From Bacteroidales bacterium (GTDB lineage Bacteria > Bacteroidota > Bacteroidia > Bacteroidales > JALTDM01), in the NCBI GenBank assembly GCA_027073875.1, contig JALTEO010000176.1, positions 1 to 8,790 on the forward strand: a DNA stretch of 8,790 nucleotides, read 5' to 3'. Each line of letters starts with the position of its first letter. The stretch's first letter is position 1. The translations under genes and the position numbers were made by a program. The notes below the pieces were generated by a model. The model saw only the letters and a list, made by a program, of their open reading frames with translations, was not told the DNA's origin and searched no databases. Shown here piece by piece: positions 7,037-8,790 of this stretch.

Positions 7037-8557
7037 TTAAATTCCTTTTTTTATTTGAGTTAACATAATTTTTACTTCTGCTATAAGTAATAATGTGAAA
7101 ATTGTCAAAAACATAAAGAATGTTAATTGAACATTTCCTACACTTAAATGAGAAGTAGCTATTTTTACGGGTAATAATTCTGTTACAGCCCATGGTTGAC
7201 GTCCCATTTCTGCAGTAATCCAACCCAGTTCGGTAGCCAGCCAAGCAATGAGCATTGACCACATAGTTGCTTCAAGCCAGAATTTTTTACCTTCCACCTT
7301 TTTCTTGATGGAAAGAAACATCATAACAAAGGTTATAAGAATAAGCCAACTTCCAAATAATACCATCAAGTGAAATGAATAGAATACATATTTAACAGGA
7401 GGAATAAGTTCGTCCGGTTTGTTAAAATATCCATAACCCATATATTTTTCATATTTACGAAATTCATCTAATGCTTGAGATTTTAGTTTGTTATCACCAC
7501 TATCTTTAGCTTTTTTATATTGTTTTAATGCGTCAACAGCTTTTTTCCCTTTATCAATTTTTGCGATTAAAGGTTCAATATTGTGTTGTTGATTTCCGAA
7601 ATAAAGGTCTTCAATACCGGGAACAAAACCGTTTACCGTTCTTGTTGCCAGTAATGAAAGAAGTTTAGGAATTTTTATTACAAAATGAAAATCATCTTGA
7701 CCATCACCGGGTTTTTTATTTCCGTTTACAAAACCGAAAACGACTATACTTTGTCCTTCGTGACCTTTATATAAACCTTCCATTGAAGCAAATTTCATTG
7801 GTTGTGTTTGGGCAACGTCTTCTGCATGCATATCCCCTGTAAATACTACAAATAAACTTGCTAAAAATCCAAAAATTGATGAGACAAGCAAACTTTTCTT
7901 AGCTAATAATACGCTTTTGTTTCTTAAAATAAGCCAAGCACTAACACCCATTACGAAAACTGCTGCCAATAAGTATGCTTGTGAAATGGTGTGTAAAAAT
8001 TTTGTGACAGCGGTAGGGTTAAATACAACTTCAGCGAAGTTCATCATTTCGTTTCTTGCTGTGTCCGGATTAAATTGCATTCCTGTCGGATGTTGCATCC
8101 ATGCGTTTGCAATAAGAATCCAAATTGCAGACAAGTTTGTTCCAATTGCTGTTAACCAAGATGATAAAACATGGAACTTTTTGTTTACTCTACCCCATCC
8201 GAAGAACATAATGGCAACGAAAGTTGATTCCATGAAGAATGCTAAAATACCTTCAATTGCTAAAGGAGCTCCGAAAATGTCTCCTACGAACCAAGAATAG
8301 TTAGACCAATTGGTACCGAACTCAAATTCCAAAATGATTCCGGTAGCCACACCGATAGCGAAGTTAATACCAAATAATTTCATCCAAAATTTGGTAATTT
8401 TCTTCCATTCTTCACTACCTGTTTTTAAATAAATTGTGTGCATAATAGCAACAATGAATGAAAACCCCAGTGTTAACGGCACAAAAATCCAATGATACAA
8501 TGCCGTTAATGCGAATTGGGCTCTCGACCAATCGACTAATGCAAAATCTACTCCCAT
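7037..8557 (-). CDS. cydA: Cytochrome bd quinol oxidase subunit I (CydA)
   Basis: CydA carries haems b558, b595 and d, oxidises quinol and reduces O2 to water at the cytoplasmic membrane, generating proton motive force without pumping. Visible ligands and motifs: His22 in LYHWIFVPL (equivalent of haem-ligand His19 of Escherichia coli), Glu102 and Glu110 in AIEGILAFFMEST, His189 in KFLHT (His186), Met398 in FHLMV (Met393), and GRQPWAV at 452-458. The quinol-binding Q loop retains QPMKFASMEG with Lys255 and Glu260 (Lys252 and Glu257). The distance Lys255-Met398 is 143 residues against 141 in Escherichia coli, so this is the long-Q-loop (L) type. Length 506, close to 522. It is the first recognisable cyd gene; an alternative start is unlikely because the N-terminus aligns well. 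Conditions of expression cannot be read from sequence, but this oxidase type usually serves growth at low oxygen. Confidence 0.97.
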   Translation of the reverse strand: MGVDFALVDWSRAQFALTALYHWIFVPLTLGFSFIVAIMHTIYLKTGSEEWKKITKFWMKLFGINFAIGVATGIILEFEFGTNWSNYSWFVGDIFGAPLAIEGILAFFMESTFVAIMFFGWGRVNKKFHVLSSWLTAIGTNLSAIWILIANAWMQHPTGMQFNPDTARNEMMNFAEVVFNPTAVTKFLHTISQAYLLAAVFVMGVSAWLILRNKSVLLAKKSLLVSSIFGFLASLFVVFTGDMHAEDVAQTQPMKFASMEGLYKGHEGQSIVVFGFVNGNKKPGDGQDDFHFVIKIPKLLSLLATRTVNGFVPGIEDLYFGNQQHNIEPLIAKIDKGKKAVDALKQYKKAKDSGDNKLKSQALDEFRKYEKYMGYGYFNKPDELIPPVKYVFYSFHLMVLFGSWLILITFVMMFLSIKKKVEGKKFWLEATMWSMLIAWLATELGWITAEMGRQPWAVTELLPVKIATSHLSVGNVQLTFFMFLTIFTLLLIAEVKIMLTQIKKGI

Positions 8558-8619
8558 AGCGTTTAATTTTTAGTTTTGTTATTATTTGTTATTTGATTAC
8601 TTGTGTTTATAAGATTGTT

Positions 8620-8628
8620 CAAAACGTA
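8620..8628 (-). promoter_or_regulatory. Weak candidate promoter element upstream of cydA
   Basis: On the minus strand TACGTTTTG, 62 bases before the cydA ATG, resembles TAnnTTTG but carries one extra base. No clear TTG lies at the expected distance upstream. The 109-base gap 8558-8666 is A-rich on the minus strand and otherwise holds nothing I can name. Confidence 0.25.
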
Positions 8629-8666
8629 TTCACTTTTTTGTTTGTCGTTGTTTTTAAATTTTCTAT

Positions 8667-8790
8667 CTAAATAATTGTGAAAGAAAAATAATTTAAATAT
8701 GGCAAATAATGTTCAAAGTCTCCCTTCACTCCTTGATAAGTATGGTCGCCATCTATAAACAAAAAGTCAAGACCTAAGGGAGGATTGTAT
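8667..8790 (-). pseudogene. 3' end of a methyltransferase-like reading frame, probably truncated
   Basis: The frame enters from the right edge and ends at a TAG at 8667-8669; 40 residues are visible. They include LDFLFIDGDHTYQGVKGDFE, close to the motif (D/F)LLFIDGDHxYEGVxxDFE of class I SAM-dependent methyltransferases of the Methyltransf_24 kind, in which the acidic residues lie near the active site. In that family the motif is normally followed by a GG-hydrophobic-x-x-HD strand and further structure; here the sequence runs LPYLNYFSFTII and stops. No continuation was recognised in the other two frames. It may be a decayed or truncated gene, or a divergent member with a short C-terminus. It lies on the same strand as cydA, so it could share its transcript. 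Only the 3' part can be judged. Confidence 0.5.

Noticed and set aside
7029..7262. 77-codon minus-strand frame overlapping the 3' end of cydA
   Set aside because: It is another frame of the CydA C-terminal region, where the conserved GRQPWAV motif is read in the main frame.
7917..8300. 127-codon plus-strand reading frame inside cydA
   Set aside because: It is antisense to a fully conserved part of CydA, matches no family I know, and has no promoter or leader; it is a shadow of the real gene.
8558..8700. Open minus-strand frame of about 48 codons between the methyltransferase-like end and cydA, as a frameshifted continuation
   Set aside because: It is only Lys/Asn-rich translation of A-rich DNA and shows no methyltransferase motif such as GG...HD.
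8699..8758. 19-codon plus-strand frame starting MANNVQSLP
   Set aside because: It is very short, without a promoter, and lies opposite the methyltransferase-like frame, which explains the sequence better.

Overview
The window reads as a low-GC member of the phylum Bacteroidota. Four signs agree: two secreted proteins end in C-terminal domains of the type IX secretion (T9SS) kind, which is confined to that phylum; a TTG-N20-TAnnTTTG promoter of the Bacteroidota form lies upstream of the first gene; strong Shine-Dalgarno sites are absent and start codons have A-rich leaders instead; and HtpG and the cytochrome bd subunits look lineage-typical. Genus or order cannot be fixed from the sequence alone; Bacteroidales or a near relative is a guess.

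Left part (1-3510): the 3' end of a ribosomal RNA operon (5S rRNA and its terminator), then a two-gene same-strand unit for exported proteins. The first gene (259-1860) has a signal peptide followed at once by a (CAAC)10.5 tetranucleotide tract inside the reading frame, encoding QPTN repeats. Gain or loss of one unit would put the ribosome onto a stop codon within five codons after the tract, so this looks like an ON/OFF phase-variable surface or secreted protein. The second gene (1862-3448) starts one base after the first stops. It encodes seven 60-residue repeats, probably a seven-bladed beta-propeller, and a clear T9SS type A sorting domain. A hairpin follows.

Middle (3598-5717): a single gene for the Hsp90 chaperone HtpG, with an extra charged coiled-coil-like insertion in its C-terminal domain, ended by a strong, symmetric terminator that also lies at the convergence point with the next operon.

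Right part (5736-8557, minus strand): the cytochrome bd quinol oxidase operon cydA-cydB, followed by a 34-codon membrane-peptide gene that resembles CydX. Upstream of cydA, running in from the right edge on the same strand, is the 3' end of a short reading frame whose 40 visible residues carry a methyltransferase-like motif and then stop abruptly. It is either a truncated gene or a remnant.

No stretch over 300 bases lacks a gene. No CRISPR array, tRNA, insertion sequence or integrase was seen. The most unusual element is the tetranucleotide switch at the start of the T9SS cargo gene, coupled closely to the propeller gene behind it.
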